From FEN-1219 sp963817615 (lineage in GTDB: Bacteria > Pseudomonadota > Gammaproteobacteria > Steroidobacterales > Rariloculaceae): DNA of 64,000 nt. The stretch spans positions 2,108,001 to 2,172,000 of the forward strand of contig CAWFPH010000002.1 of the NCBI GenBank assembly GCA_963817615.1. The letters run 5' to 3'. The number at the start of each line of letters is the position of its first letter. Position 1 is the stretch's first letter. The translations under genes were made by a program, and so were the position numbers. A model generated the notes under the pieces. It was not told where the DNA came from and searched no databases. It worked only from the letters and a program-made list of their open reading frames with translations. This document shows, piece after piece, positions 8,782 through 17,975 of this stretch.

Positions 8782-9692
8782 GCCGCCGCCGCTCCCCAGT
8801 CGTGCCGGTTGCGAACGATCGCGTGATTGCGCAAGAGATGAGCTCTGTTTCGTTCGATTTGCGGGGCTCGCTCACCGCCGGGCACGTCCTCGTATTTCGG
8901 ATGCCATTGGTGCACGTAGAAGCTGCGTAAGGTCGGGGTCACGACGTCGAGCCCGAGGTAGCGCAGGCGCAGCAGCAAATCTTCGTCCTCCGATCCCCAG
9001 ATCTCGTAGAACTCGTCATAGCCGCCGACGAGCTCCAGATATCTCGCATAGGTAACGGCGACGCTCGGATGGAGGGGCCAGCCCAACCGCGGCGTGCACT
9101 GCGGCCGCCAGGCGTCGAGCTGCAACGGCCGCCCGTTCAGGGCGAGCGATCTGAATGCATCCGCGGAACCGGCCGGCAGGTCCAGCATGGGCGCGCAAAG
9201 CACCGACAGCGGTTCAGCCGTGAGCGCGGCGATTGCATCGGCCAGGTAGGTCGTCGAAACCATGACGTCCACATCCGAGGTCATGACCCACTTTGTCCGA
9301 GCCCTGCGTAGGCCGATGTTCAGACAGCGTGATCGGCTCCAGACCTCGATGTCGCTCACGCGGATGTAGTGCGCGCCGTACAAACGGCACAGCGTTCGGG
9401 TGGTCGCCGCCTGGATCGCTTCGCTGCCGTAGTCGACGACGATGATCTGCACCAGCCGGGCGGGATAGGTCTGCTCACGAAAGCTTCGCAGCGCGTTCGC
9501 GAGACGGTGATCGCCGCGATTGCGTGCCCCTATGAGCACCGTGATCTCGTCCGGTCGCGGACGCTCGCGGTCCAATACTTGGGATAACCACGCGCGTTTG
9601 ACGCGGCGCAACCCAAGTGCGTCGAGCCAGCGCGCAGCACGTTGGGCAGGTCCGGCAGCCGCGTGAATTCGGGAGAACAGCGTCAACATCAT
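8718..9692 (-). CDS. GT2-family glycosyltransferase
   Basis: This 324-residue protein is a GT-A fold glycosyltransferase with no signal peptide or membrane segment, so it should act in the cytoplasm on a nucleotide-sugar donor. ITVLIGARNRGDHRLANALRSF is the start of the family-2 fold, here written as its two halves ITVLIGARNRG and DHRLANALRSF. SDVDVMV supplies the metal-binding Asp-x-Asp, and GGYDEFYEIWGSEDEDL is the C-terminal acceptor/galactosyltransferase-type motif with ED residues. The ATG at 9692 overlaps the stop of the upstream phosphatase-like gene as ATGA, so the two are coupled. Its 3' end overlaps the convergent SGNH-like gene. A role in making the glycan modified by the MBOAT pair is inferred from position only. 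Confidence 0.88.
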   Translation of the reverse strand: MMLTLFSRIHAAAGPAQRAARWLDALGLRRVKRAWLSQVLDRERPRPDEITVLIGARNRGDHRLANALRSFREQTYPARLVQIIVVDYGSEAIQAATTRTLCRLYGAHYIRVSDIEVWSRSRCLNIGLRRARTKWVMTSDVDVMVSTTYLADAIAALTAEPLSVLCAPMLDLPAGSADAFRSLALNGRPLQLDAWRPQCTPRLGWPLHPSVAVTYARYLELVGGYDEFYEIWGSEDEDLLLRLRYLGLDVVTPTLRSFYVHQWHPKYEDVPGGERAPQIERNRAHLLRNHAIVRNRHDWGAAAAHSVVDESDTGSHSAASIERA

Positions 9693-11278
9693 GACGGCTT
9701 CATCCGCCAGGCCGCGGCTATTTCCGGGATCGCCGCGCCGTCGACGTCCAGCGGCGCTACGCCGAGCATGGCACAGATGGTGGGATGAAAATCGAGGAGC
9801 GATACGGCGTCGCGCCGACCGCGAGCGCCGATGCGCGGCCCTGCCGCGACGAACATTCCGGTCGGCAGATGCTCTCCCGTGCGGGTGTAGCGATTCGTGC
9901 CTTCGATGGTCCCGATCTTCGCCGATGTCGCGCGTACGCTCGCCCCGCAGGCAGCCGCGATCGCGGCGCTTCCGGTCGCCGGCTCGGCGGACCACTCGAC
10001 GAGCAGATCGGGAAGACCGTCGATGCGGGCCCCTACATAGAGGTCGCGGGTACGCCGGACCGAGGCGATCAGCGGTCGACCGGTGCGCTCGTCGACGATC
10101 TCGCGCAGATCGCGTTCCAAGGCAGCGCAGAATGCATCGGTTTGCGCGCCGCGCTCGAGCACTCCGGCGGGCTCGCGTCCGGCCAGATTGAGACGAATCG
10201 CCCCTACGGGGGAGCCGTTCTGCACGGGAAAGCAGCGGCTCAATCGCGGATCGGCGCCCAGCAGTTGACCGGCAGCAGCCGGCCGCCGCGTCGACCTCGC
10301 TCGCAGCGGCCGAACCGCCGTACGGAGCGCCGTAGGCAGGCGGCGCCAAGCCCGCCGGGCAACGGCGGTCGCGCGGCCCTCGACCGCGCCCGCCGTCGCG
10401 GCGCGCGTCGTCACCCCAAGGCGGAAGAGAATTTCCGGTAGCAGGAACTGAGCCCCTCGATAGGAACCCATGCCGTGAGCTGCAAAGAGCAGCACGGCGG
10501 CGTCACCCGCATGCGCCAGGATTTCGGCGATTGCTGCGTCGACGGCGCGATACACGCGTTCGAGCGGATCGCCGACACGACGCCGCAGCTCGGCGTCGTG
10601 GCCCGGATGCGTGGGGTCGTGCAGATGCCAAGCTTGGTGCCCGGCGCAATGAGCTTCCGTGAAAACTTGGACGAGCAAATCCCATTCAGCGCGGCCGAGG
10701 ACGTCGATCGTCAGCTGCGCCTTGCGCCGCGCGGCGGTTTCGAGGCCGCGGAGGAACGGCTCAAAGTCTTCGGCCGACGTACGTACCGCATCGCAATTCG
10801 TCGGAAGAGGATATGGTCCGACGGTCGCGAGCACGTCGCGCTTCGTCCGAGCCGATGAGGCGCACAGACCGAAGACCGCGTCGTGACCACCCCACTCGAC
10901 GACTTGAAGCCCGTTCAGGTGCGGGTCGGCTCGAGTCAGCGGAACGTCGAGCACGGCGACGCGCCGGCCCGCGTCGGACGCAGTTTTCCAAAACGGGCTT
11001 CCGCCGACGGCGCCGCGCTCGTGAAGCGGGGAATAGAAGTCGTATGTTCCGGGCTTCAGCTGCACGATTCGATAGAAACCGTGCCGTGCCGGATTGAGGC
11101 CGGTGTACCACGACGGCCAGGTGCTGCCGATGAAGAGGCCGTCCAAGCCGCGTATCGGACCGCTCAACCCGCGCTCGAGCAGGGCGGCGATCGCCGGCAG
11201 CTTCCCCGCTGCGGCCCAAGACACGAGCAGCTCCGGACTTGCCGCATCGATACCGAGCACCAATACCTTTGTCGACAT
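9689..11278 (-). CDS. Alkaline-phosphatase-superfamily (type I phosphodiesterase/NPP-like) protein
   Basis: The first metal ligand and nucleophile region of the phosphodiesterase/nucleotide pyrophosphatase family are present in VLGIDAASPE and GSTWPSWYTG. EAHCAGHQAWH supplies further His ligands and AAHGMG matches the usual SDHGM-like motif, except that Asp is replaced by Ala. The protein has no signal peptide, so a cytoplasmic role is likely. I chose the ATG at 11278 because it is preceded by purine-rich AGGCGG and starts directly before the first beta strand. A GTG at 11311 would add 11 basic residues and has no ribosome site. It is translationally coupled to the GT2 gene. Function on a nucleotide-sugar, phosphoglycerol or sulfate ester is open. 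Confidence 0.8.
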   Translation of the reverse strand: MSTKVLVLGIDAASPELLVSWAAAGKLPAIAALLERGLSGPIRGLDGLFIGSTWPSWYTGLNPARHGFYRIVQLKPGTYDFYSPLHERGAVGGSPFWKTASDAGRRVAVLDVPLTRADPHLNGLQVVEWGGHDAVFGLCASSARTKRDVLATVGPYPLPTNCDAVRTSAEDFEPFLRGLETAARRKAQLTIDVLGRAEWDLLVQVFTEAHCAGHQAWHLHDPTHPGHDAELRRRVGDPLERVYRAVDAAIAEILAHAGDAAVLLFAAHGMGSYRGAQFLLPEILFRLGVTTRAATAGAVEGRATAVARRAWRRLPTALRTAVRPLRARSTRRPAAAGQLLGADPRLSRCFPVQNGSPVGAIRLNLAGREPAGVLERGAQTDAFCAALERDLREIVDERTGRPLIASVRRTRDLYVGARIDGLPDLLVEWSAEPATGSAAIAAACGASVRATSAKIGTIEGTNRYTRTGEHLPTGMFVAAGPRIGARGRRDAVSLLDFHPTICAMLGVAPLDVDGAAIPEIAAAWRMKPS

Positions 11279-11359
11279 CCGCCTGATCCTGACTCGCGTC
11301 GGCGACGGCACTAGACTAGGCGCCGTTTCGTCGCAGCGACTCGAAGGAAACGTCCGAAT

Positions 11360-12823
11360 ATGGGCCGCGCTTTCCCTCAGCGTCCGGACGTCTGCATCGT
11401 CGGCTCCGGGCCGGCGGGGCTTGCCGTCGCTTGGTCGCTCGGGAAGGCGGGACGCACAGTCCTGCTTCTCGAAAGCGGCGGTTCACGACCGTCCGCACGC
11501 GCTCGAGAGCTGAACGAGGGCGACCACGTCGGGGTAGCCTACAACGGCCTCACGCAGACGCGCCATCGGCAGATCGGGGGCACTCCGAACATTTGGAATG
11601 TGGGCCTAGGGGCCGAAATCGGAGCGAAGTTCGTGCCCCTCGATGCGAGCGACCTCGATCGCTGGCCGCTGCAATGGAGCGATCTCGAGCCAGATTATGT
11701 CGAAGCGCAGGCGCTGTGCGGTCTAGGCGTTTTCGACTACAGCGCCGAAAGCCGATCTGCCGTCGAGTGTCGCCCGTTCGAGCTCCGGGGAACGGATTTG
11801 ACGAACGGCATCTATCGCTTCGCCTCGATGCGGCGGTTCACGCGCGATCTCGTCGCCGAGGTGCTGGCGCTCGAGAATGTCGCGCTGCTGTCGCAGACGA
11901 CGGTCGTTCGGCTGGACGTGGACGACGTCGACGGCGGTCTGACGAGCGTGCAGGCGGCCGATGCTCATGGACGTCGCACCGTGCTCCTACCCCGTGCGAC
12001 CGTCCTCGCTTGCGGCGCCGTCGAGAACGCGCGCCTATTGCTATTGGCGGGTCTCGATAGGACCGCCCGATTGAGCTGGCTCGGTCGCGGCTTCATGGAG
12101 CATGCGCGCGACCTCGCGCTTTTGGTGCCGGACGACCGCGCGATTTTCGATCGAGCGGCGTTTTACGATTGTCGCCCGAGTGCAGATGGAACGTTGATCG
12201 GCGGCCGCATTGCACTGGCTACCGGCATACCGCGGCAGCTCGATCTCCCGAACGCATCGCTGACCGTGATTCCGCGCCCCGCGGCTCGTGACGGGCCGCG
12301 GTGGGCGGCGGTGCGCCGCGCCCTCGGTGCGGGGGCTCCGCCGAAGCGCTACGGTTGGTCCGAACGACGCGGCGGGGCTGAGCGTTTCGATGCGTTCGAC
12401 GTCGTGGTCAATCTAGAGCAGCAACCCGAGTTTTCGAACCGGATCACACTGAGCGAACGCCGCGATCGGTTCGGCAACGAGCTGCCACGGCTCGAGCTTC
12501 GTTGGTCCCCGACTGAACAGCACCGCCTCGACCGATTGCGCGCGCTGCTCGTCGAGTCCTTCAAAGCCGCAGGTATCGGCACGCTGCATACCGGGACCGG
12601 GCCGCCCGACCTCAATGCGCACCATCATTCGGGAACGACTCGCATGGGAACCGACGTCGACGATGGGGTAGTGGATCGCGCCTGCCGCGTGTTCGGTCTC
12701 GACAATCTGTTCGTGGCCGGCGCCTCGACGTTTCCGAGCGCCGGGTACGCGAATCCTACGCTCACGGTGGTCGCGCTGGCCCTGCGCCTGGGGCGCGAGA
12801 TCAACAGGGCGCTCGGAAGTTGA
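11360..12823 (+). CDS. GMC-family FAD-dependent oxidoreductase
   Basis: This 487-residue flavoenzyme opens with an FAD-binding Rossmann motif (CIVGSGPAGLAVAWSLG) followed by the ribose-binding Glu in LLLESGG. The C-terminal GMC domain is recognisable from AHHHSGTTRMG, which bears the catalytic-base His, and GYANPTLTVVALALRLG, whose Asn or His would complete the active-site pair. GMC enzymes oxidise alcohols, sugars or sterols. The length is slightly short for the family. No signal peptide is seen. GAAGGAA lies nine bases before the ATG. It diverges from the phosphatase-like gene across 81 bp, so it may be co-regulated with the glycan block. The substrate could be a sugar or polyol, which is inference from context. 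Confidence 0.88.
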   Translation: MGRAFPQRPDVCIVGSGPAGLAVAWSLGKAGRTVLLLESGGSRPSARARELNEGDHVGVAYNGLTQTRHRQIGGTPNIWNVGLGAEIGAKFVPLDASDLDRWPLQWSDLEPDYVEAQALCGLGVFDYSAESRSAVECRPFELRGTDLTNGIYRFASMRRFTRDLVAEVLALENVALLSQTTVVRLDVDDVDGGLTSVQAADAHGRRTVLLPRATVLACGAVENARLLLLAGLDRTARLSWLGRGFMEHARDLALLVPDDRAIFDRAAFYDCRPSADGTLIGGRIALATGIPRQLDLPNASLTVIPRPAARDGPRWAAVRRALGAGAPPKRYGWSERRGGAERFDAFDVVVNLEQQPEFSNRITLSERRDRFGNELPRLELRWSPTEQHRLDRLRALLVESFKAAGIGTLHTGTGPPDLNAHHHSGTTRMGTDVDDGVVDRACRVFGLDNLFVAGASTFPSAGYANPTLTVVALALRLGREINRALGS

Positions 12824-12941
12824 TGCTGCGTCTGCGTGCACCGGCGCGCGTGAACGGTGCGTTGAGGTTGCGACGCAGCGCTCCGCCGGGTCGGATGCGA
12901 GCGCCGCCGGAATCCCAAGATCCGCCGTTGCGGCATCGCGC

Positions 12942-14141
12942 TCATTCCGTGCGCAGCGCGTCGAGCGGCTCGAGGCGCGCGGCGCTGCGCGCGGGCAGGA
13001 CGCCTGCAACGAGGCCGATGCCGACCGCGATCGCGAGCGCCAGCACGACGTACAACGGCGCGATGCGAGCGGGCATCGATGGCAAGGTCCAGTGCGTGAC
13101 CAGCACGATGGCAATGCCGAGCAGGAGGCCGGCCGCGCCCCCGAGCCCGGACAGGAGCATGGCCTCGCCCACGAACAGCTGTGCGATGCGCGATCGGCGC
13201 GCGCCGATCGCACGGAGCAGGCCAATCTCCTGGGTGCGTTCGCGCACCGAGATCGTCATGATCGTGAAGATTCCGACGCCGCCGACGAGCAGCGAGATCC
13301 CGCCGAGCGCGGCGACTCCGAGCGTGAGCACGCCGATGATCGAGCCGAGCACGTCGAGCATCTGCTGCTGGGTGATGATCGTGAAGTCCTCGCCGCCGTG
13401 ACGCGCGATCAAGATTCTCTTGATGCCGTCGACCACCTCGTCGACCGGCGCGTTGTTCTCGTAGAGCACGTCGATCTCTAGCAACCCCTGGCGGTTGAAC
13501 AGCTGCAGGCCGCGCGCGGCCGGAATATACACGGTGTCGTCGAGATCGAAGCCCACCATGTCGCCCTTCGGCTCCATGACGCCGATCACGCGGTAGCGAT
13601 CGCCGCCGACGCGCACGCGGTCGCCGAGCGGATTGGCGTCCCCGTAGAGCTCGTCGCGCACCTTGGAGCCGAGCACGACGACCGGCCGGGCACGCTCGAG
13701 CTCGTCGGGCGGCAGAAATTCGCCGCTCGCAACCTCGAATTTGAACGCTTTGTCGAATTCGGGTCCGACGCCGAAGATATTGACGGTCCGCTCGCGGCCA
13801 TTCGCCTCGAGGGAGCCGGTGCCGGACACGGCGGGCACCGAGTGCAGCACGTAGGGCGCGCGCTCGATCGCGACCGCGTCGTCGAGCGACAGCGGCCGCA
13901 CGGAGTTCAACACGCCGGGTGAGATGCCGAGCGTGCTCGTTTTGCCGGCCTGCACCGACAACGTGGTCGTGCCGAACTGCGTGAATTGCTCGACCACGTA
14001 GCGGTTCAACCCCTCGCCGACCGACGTGAGCAGCACGACCGCCGTCACGCCGATGCCGATGCCGAGCGCGGTGAGCGAGCTGCGCAGCCGATGCGCGATC
14101 ACCGATTGCGTGACGAGCCGCACGAAGTCTTGGCTGCGCAT
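12942..14141 (-). CDS. ABC transporter permease, MacB/FtsX type (second permease)
   Basis: This 399-residue permease has the MacB topology: one N-terminal membrane helix (about 17-40), a large periplasmic domain (about 45-270) and three C-terminal helices (about 275-390). It ends with the coupling segment LEPLDALRTE. RERTQEIGLLRAIGARR near residue 300 is the cytoplasmic loop that typically contacts the ATPase. It lies 4 bp after the other permease gene and is the last gene of the adaptor-ATPase-permease-permease operon. Two separate FtsX permeases with one ATPase suggest a heterodimeric membrane unit. The 118 bp between this stop and the convergent GMC oxidoreductase hold no clear terminator. 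Substrate unknown: macrolide-like drug, peptide or lipid. Confidence 0.9.
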   Translation of the reverse strand: MRSQDFVRLVTQSVIAHRLRSSLTALGIGIGVTAVVLLTSVGEGLNRYVVEQFTQFGTTTLSVQAGKTSTLGISPGVLNSVRPLSLDDAVAIERAPYVLHSVPAVSGTGSLEANGRERTVNIFGVGPEFDKAFKFEVASGEFLPPDELERARPVVVLGSKVRDELYGDANPLGDRVRVGGDRYRVIGVMEPKGDMVGFDLDDTVYIPAARGLQLFNRQGLLEIDVLYENNAPVDEVVDGIKRILIARHGGEDFTIITQQQMLDVLGSIIGVLTLGVAALGGISLLVGGVGIFTIMTISVRERTQEIGLLRAIGARRSRIAQLFVGEAMLLSGLGGAAGLLLGIAIVLVTHWTLPSMPARIAPLYVVLALAIAVGIGLVAGVLPARSAARLEPLDALRTE

Positions 14142-14145
14142 CGTT

Positions 14146-15360
14146 CTAGCGCTTCATCAACGCGAGCACGGGGTCGAGCCGCGCCGCGCGGCGCGCGGGC
14201 AGGATGCCGAACACGAGCCCGCTCGCGACCGCTACGCCGACGGCCGACGCCGCGGCCCAACGCGGCGCGGAGAAATCGAGAACCGGGAATGCGGCCGTTA
14301 GCGCCCACGAGCCGGCGGTGCCGATCCCGAGCCCGACGACCGCGCCGAGCAGCGATAAGCAGGCCGCCTCGGTCAGGAACAGCGCGATGATCTGGCGATT
14401 GCGTGCGCCGACGGCCTTGAGCAGGCCGATTTCCGCCGTGCGCTGGCTCACGGCCACGAGCATCACGTTCATGATCAGCACGCCGGCCACGACGAGGCTG
14501 ATTGCGGCGATCGCCGCGAGGCCCGCCGTGATCATTCCGAAGATCGAGTTGAACGTCGACACGAGCGCGTCCTGGGTCACCACGGTGACGTCCTCCTCGC
14601 CCGCGTGCCGCGCCTTGATGATCGAGATGATGTCGCGCTTCGCAGCCGCGATCGACTCCCGGCTCGACGCCTCCGCGAGGATCCGGAACACGGCCGACGT
14701 GTTGAACAGCTGCTGCGCGTTCGCGACGGGCAGGATCACCGTTTCGTCGACGTTGAAGCCGCCCGCGAGGCCCTGCTGCGCGAGCACGCCGATCACTCGG
14801 CAGCGCGCCTCGCCGATGCGAAGCCAATCGCCGACCGCGACGGTTGTGCCGCCGAAGAGCTGGTCCGCGACGGTGTAGCCGAGCACGCAGACCGGCGCGG
14901 CCACGTCGAGGTCGCCGGGCGGCAGAAACCGTCCCGTGGCCATCGACCAATGTTGGATCGCGGCCATGGGCTCGCTGGTGCCGAGCACGGTCACGTCGCG
15001 CTCGCGCTGGCGGTACGACGCGGTGCCGGCGCCGGGAACGACCGGCGTGACCTGCTTGATCCGCGGGCTGCGGCCCACTGCAATGGTGTCCTGCAGGGTG
15101 AGCTCGCGCGCCGTCTCGCCGATCAGCATGCCTTGGATGCCGGCGCCGCTCGTCTCGGCCTTGCCCGGCAGCACGATCAGGAGGTTCGTGCCGAGCGACG
15201 CGAATTGTCCCGTCACGTAGCGGCGTGCCCCTTCGCCCACGGCCGTGAGCATTACGACGGCCGCCACGCCGATCGCGATCGCCAGCAGCAGCATCGCGGT
15301 GCGCAGCGGATAGCGCTCGAGCGCTTGGAGCGACAGCCTGGTGGTGTCGATCGGACTCAT
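14146..15360 (-). CDS. ABC transporter permease, MacB/FtsX type (first permease)
   Basis: This 404-residue permease has the same four-helix MacB/FtsX layout as its downstream neighbour: an N-terminal helix around residues 20-42, a periplasmic MacB_PCD-like domain with VTPVVPGAGTASY, then three C-terminal helices after SQRTAEIGLLKAVGARN. Its ATG overlaps the stop of the ATP-binding gene by 4 bp, so the two products should be made in matched amounts. The two permeases are clearly diverged from each other, so heterodimerisation is more likely than redundancy. The pathway is tripartite efflux with the adaptor encoded upstream. No outer-membrane TolC-like channel is encoded in the window. Confidence 0.9.
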   Translation of the reverse strand: MSPIDTTRLSLQALERYPLRTAMLLLAIAIGVAAVVMLTAVGEGARRYVTGQFASLGTNLLIVLPGKAETSGAGIQGMLIGETARELTLQDTIAVGRSPRIKQVTPVVPGAGTASYRQRERDVTVLGTSEPMAAIQHWSMATGRFLPPGDLDVAAPVCVLGYTVADQLFGGTTVAVGDWLRIGEARCRVIGVLAQQGLAGGFNVDETVILPVANAQQLFNTSAVFRILAEASSRESIAAAKRDIISIIKARHAGEEDVTVVTQDALVSTFNSIFGMITAGLAAIAAISLVVAGVLIMNVMLVAVSQRTAEIGLLKAVGARNRQIIALFLTEAACLSLLGAVVGLGIGTAGSWALTAAFPVLDFSAPRWAAASAVGVAVASGLVFGILPARRAARLDPVLALMKR

Positions 15361-16040
15361 GCGTGCTCGCCGCGGTCGTCGCTCACGACTTTGCCGTCGC
15401 GCAGCGTGAGATGGCGCCGCGCGCGTTTACCGATTGCGGGATCGTGCGTCACGATCAGCAGCGCAATGCCGTCGGCGTTCAGTTTCTCGATGATCTGCAT
15501 GATCTCGCCGCCCGATTTCGAATCGAGATTGCCGGTCGGCTCGTCGGCGAGCAAGAAGCTGGGCTGCATGATGATCGCTCGGCCGATCGCGACGCGTTGG
15601 CGCTCGCCGCCGGACAGCTGATCGGGCCGGTGGTGCAGCCGCGGCCCGAGCCCCACGGACTCGAGCACGGAGGTGGCTCGCTCGCGCCGGGCGCGCGTCG
15701 CGACGCCCGCGAGCACGAGCGGCAGCTCGACGTTCTCGAGCGCGGTGAGCCGCGGAATCAAGTGAAAGAACTGGAAGATGAAGCCGATCTCGCGCTGCCG
15801 ATGCTCGGCGAGCGCGTTGTCGTCGAGCGTCGAGACGTCCTCTCCTTCGAGCATGTAGGTGCCCGAGCTCGGGCGGTCGAGCAGCCCTAGGACGTTCAGC
15901 AGCGTCGATTTGCCGGAGCCGGACGGGCCCATGATCGACACGTACTCGCCTTTCTCGATTTTGAGATCCACCTGATCGAGCGCATGCACGACCTGGTCGC
16001 CGACCGCGTATTCCCGGCAGATTGCGCGCAGCTCCATCAT
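15357..16040 (-). CDS. ABC transporter ATP-binding protein (LolD/MacB type)
   Basis: This 227-residue ATPase subunit contains Walker A GPSGSGKST, the Q-loop (IFQFFHLIPRL), signature LSGGERQR, Walker B with FLLADEPTGNLDS, and the H-loop His in VTHDP. The GNLDS variant is typical of the LolD/FtsE/MacB group that powers FtsX-type permeases as mechanotransmitters rather than classical exporters. The length (about 227) fits LolD. It lies between the adaptor gene (24-bp gap upstream) and the first permease (4-bp overlap). All catalytic residues are present, so an active ATPase is expected at the inner membrane. Confidence 0.93.
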   Translation of the reverse strand: MMELRAICREYAVGDQVVHALDQVDLKIEKGEYVSIMGPSGSGKSTLLNVLGLLDRPSSGTYMLEGEDVSTLDDNALAEHRQREIGFIFQFFHLIPRLTALENVELPLVLAGVATRARRERATSVLESVGLGPRLHHRPDQLSGGERQRVAIGRAIIMQPSFLLADEPTGNLDSKSGGEIMQIIEKLNADGIALLIVTHDPAIGKRARRHLTLRDGKVVSDDRGEHA

Positions 16041-16064
16041 GGCCGCTTCGGCGTCCCAGCCGCG

Positions 16065-17192
16065 CTACTCCGGCGCCGCGGCAGCGCCGTTGCGCACGCC
16101 GGAGCGGTCGATCGAGCTGACGACGCGATCTCCTTCGCTCAAGCCCTCGACGATCTCGGTGTACTCCCAGTTCGAGATACCGGCCTTGATCGGCCGCTGC
16201 TCGAGCGTTTCGCTCTTCGGGTCGTATCGGTAAACGGTCTTGTCGGGCAACACGACCGCGGTCGGCACGCGCAGCACGTCCTCGTGCCGATCGAGCACGA
16301 CTTCGACGTCGGCGCTGTAGCCGGCAAGCAGCACGGCCTGCGAAGGATCGTCGAAGACCGCTTCGATCTCCACGGTTCGGGCCTGCTTCTCCTGATCGAG
16401 CACGTAGGGCGCGACGCGCCGCACGTGGCCCGGAAACGACTGGTTCGGAAACGCGTCGAGCGTGATTCGGGCAGGCAGGCCGGCCTGCACGCGCGGCGCG
16501 TCCACCTCGTCGATCGGCGCGCTGATGTACATGCAGGAGTAGTCGATGAGATCGACGGTCGGCGGCGTGGGAATGCCGACGGGGGAGGGCGTCACGAACT
16601 CGCCGAGCTCGCCGTTGATCTTCGCGATCACGCCGTCGAACGGTGCGAACAGCTGCGTGCGTTTGAGCTGCGCGCGAGTCACATCGACGCGCGCATCGGA
16701 AACTCTGACGGCGTCCTGTGCGGCCTTGCATCCCGCGGCCGTCGATTCCGCCTTGCCTTGCGCCTGATCGGCCGATTCCTCCGACGCGAGCTTCTGCTCG
16801 TGGAGCTTCATGAGCCGGCTCGCGTCGCGCTTCGCGACGTCGGCCGTGATGCAGGCTTCCTGCGCGCGCGAGCGCGACGCGACCGCGTCGCGCTGCTCGA
16901 GATCGAGCTCGGCCTTCGTGTCCTCGTTCCAAAGCTCGAGCAGCAGGTCGCCTTGCTTGACGTGCTCGCCCTCTTTGACCGGCAGGCGCTCGATCTGGCC
17001 GCCGAGGGGCGGCGAGAGACCCGCGCGGCGGCACGCATCGACGGTGCCGGCGCGAGTGTTCGCAACGGTTGCGGAGACGGTGCCGCGGTCGACGGTCACG
17101 AGCGCGACCTTGACCGGCTTCGGCCGCGTGAGCAGCCACACGCCGGCCGCGACGACCGCGATCAACACCGCGATGATGACGAACCGCTTCAT
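16065..17192 (-). CDS. Periplasmic adaptor subunit, MacA/HlyD type
   Basis: This membrane-fusion protein has an N-terminal anchor (FVIIAVLIAVVAAGVWLL), a biotinyl-lipoyl-like half motif (GQIERLPVKEGEHVKQGDLL), a long alpha-hairpin rich in Ala, Glu, Lys and Arg (about residues 95-165), a returning lipoyl half (LFAPFDGVIAKINGELG) and beta-barrel and membrane-proximal domains to the end. It should link the two-permease ABC unit to an outer-membrane channel. I chose the ATG at 17192, right before the anchor. A GTG at 17219 would add nine residues, and neither start has a strong ribosome site. It is the first gene of the operon. The 159 bp separating it from the next upstream gene stop (17352) presumably hold the promoter. 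Confidence 0.88.
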   Translation of the reverse strand: MKRFVIIAVLIAVVAAGVWLLTRPKPVKVALVTVDRGTVSATVANTRAGTVDACRRAGLSPPLGGQIERLPVKEGEHVKQGDLLLELWNEDTKAELDLEQRDAVASRSRAQEACITADVAKRDASRLMKLHEQKLASEESADQAQGKAESTAAGCKAAQDAVRVSDARVDVTRAQLKRTQLFAPFDGVIAKINGELGEFVTPSPVGIPTPPTVDLIDYSCMYISAPIDEVDAPRVQAGLPARITLDAFPNQSFPGHVRRVAPYVLDQEKQARTVEIEAVFDDPSQAVLLAGYSADVEVVLDRHEDVLRVPTAVVLPDKTVYRYDPKSETLEQRPIKAGISNWEYTEIVEGLSEGDRVVSSIDRSGVRNGAAAAPE

Positions 17193-17351
17193 GCCGTAGT
17201 TTCGCTCGTATCCGTTCACCGCGTCGAAACGCGGTGCAGCGAAAACACCCGCATCGTGCTTCCGGAAGTGCCCTGAATCCGTCCGGCGCGAAGTTGTGCG
17301 ATGCGGTGCGACGGGACGGGCAGTTTACCGGATAGCGAGCGCCGTATGCGA

Positions 17352-17891
17352 CTACCAGGTACGGAACGGTCCTGTATCGACGTGCACGAAGTTCGAGGCG
17401 GGATAGTAGCCGACGCCGCCGTTTTGCAGAGCGATCGCCGCATCGCGCAGCTTGCGGGTGGACGCGCTCGTGAGCCGCACGTCGATCGCGCGGCCCGAGA
17501 GATGCAGGCTCGCTTTTGCCACGCCGGTGGTCGAATGCCGCAGCGCCTCGTTGGTGCGCGGCGAGCGGTAGCCCGAGATCACCTCGAAGTGACCGCGCCG
17601 GTCGAACGCGGTATACAGCGTCTGCAGCTTGTCGAGCAACGCGACGTCGATCGCGTGCTCCTGGTCGGTTCTGAAGTCGCGCAGGAAGTGATTGACTTCG
17701 TCGAGCGCCCCGGCGACGAGCTCGCCGCTTTCGCGGTAGACGATGCTGAGCGTCTCGCCCGTGTGGATGTGATAGAAGGACAGAGGCCTGGCCGGCGATG
17801 CCCGCAGCAGTGTGGCAGCGCACGGCCTGAGGCCGGCGACGCCTGCGATTCCGGCCAAGCTGCGGACCAAGAACTGGCGGCGACCGATCAT
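17352..17891 (-). CDS. YcbK/DUF882-family Tat-exported peptidase-like protein
   Basis: This 179-residue protein starts MIGRRQFLVRSLAG, which carries a twin-arginine signal, so it is probably exported folded. The rest matches the DUF882/YcbK group, related to M15 DD- and LD-carboxypeptidases. Zinc-site residues are visible in SLHLSGRAIDVRL (His and Asp) and FVHVDTG (His). SGYRSPRTNEAL is a further family signature. The likely role is peptidoglycan trimming or maintenance in the periplasm, though activity of DUF882 proteins is poorly established. An upstream in-frame start at 17939 would put 16 charged residues before the Tat motif and is less likely. The gene lies 84 bp downstream of trxB on the same strand. 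Confidence 0.85.
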   Translation of the reverse strand: MIGRRQFLVRSLAGIAGVAGLRPCAATLLRASPARPLSFYHIHTGETLSIVYRESGELVAGALDEVNHFLRDFRTDQEHAIDVALLDKLQTLYTAFDRRGHFEVISGYRSPRTNEALRHSTTGVAKASLHLSGRAIDVRLTSASTRKLRDAAIALQNGGVGYYPASNFVHVDTGPFRTW

Positions 17892-17975
17892 GGCGTACCT
17901 CCGAGTAGCGCGATGATGCTGCGCATGGCAGGACCGCACGCGGCACTGCTTCTCATTTCGCGGCCGCCCGCGGCT

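Noticed and set aside
15427..17946. 839-codon minus-strand frame over the efflux operon
   Set aside because: A different frame of the MacA, ATPase and YcbK-like genes, each of which has clear motifs in its own frame.
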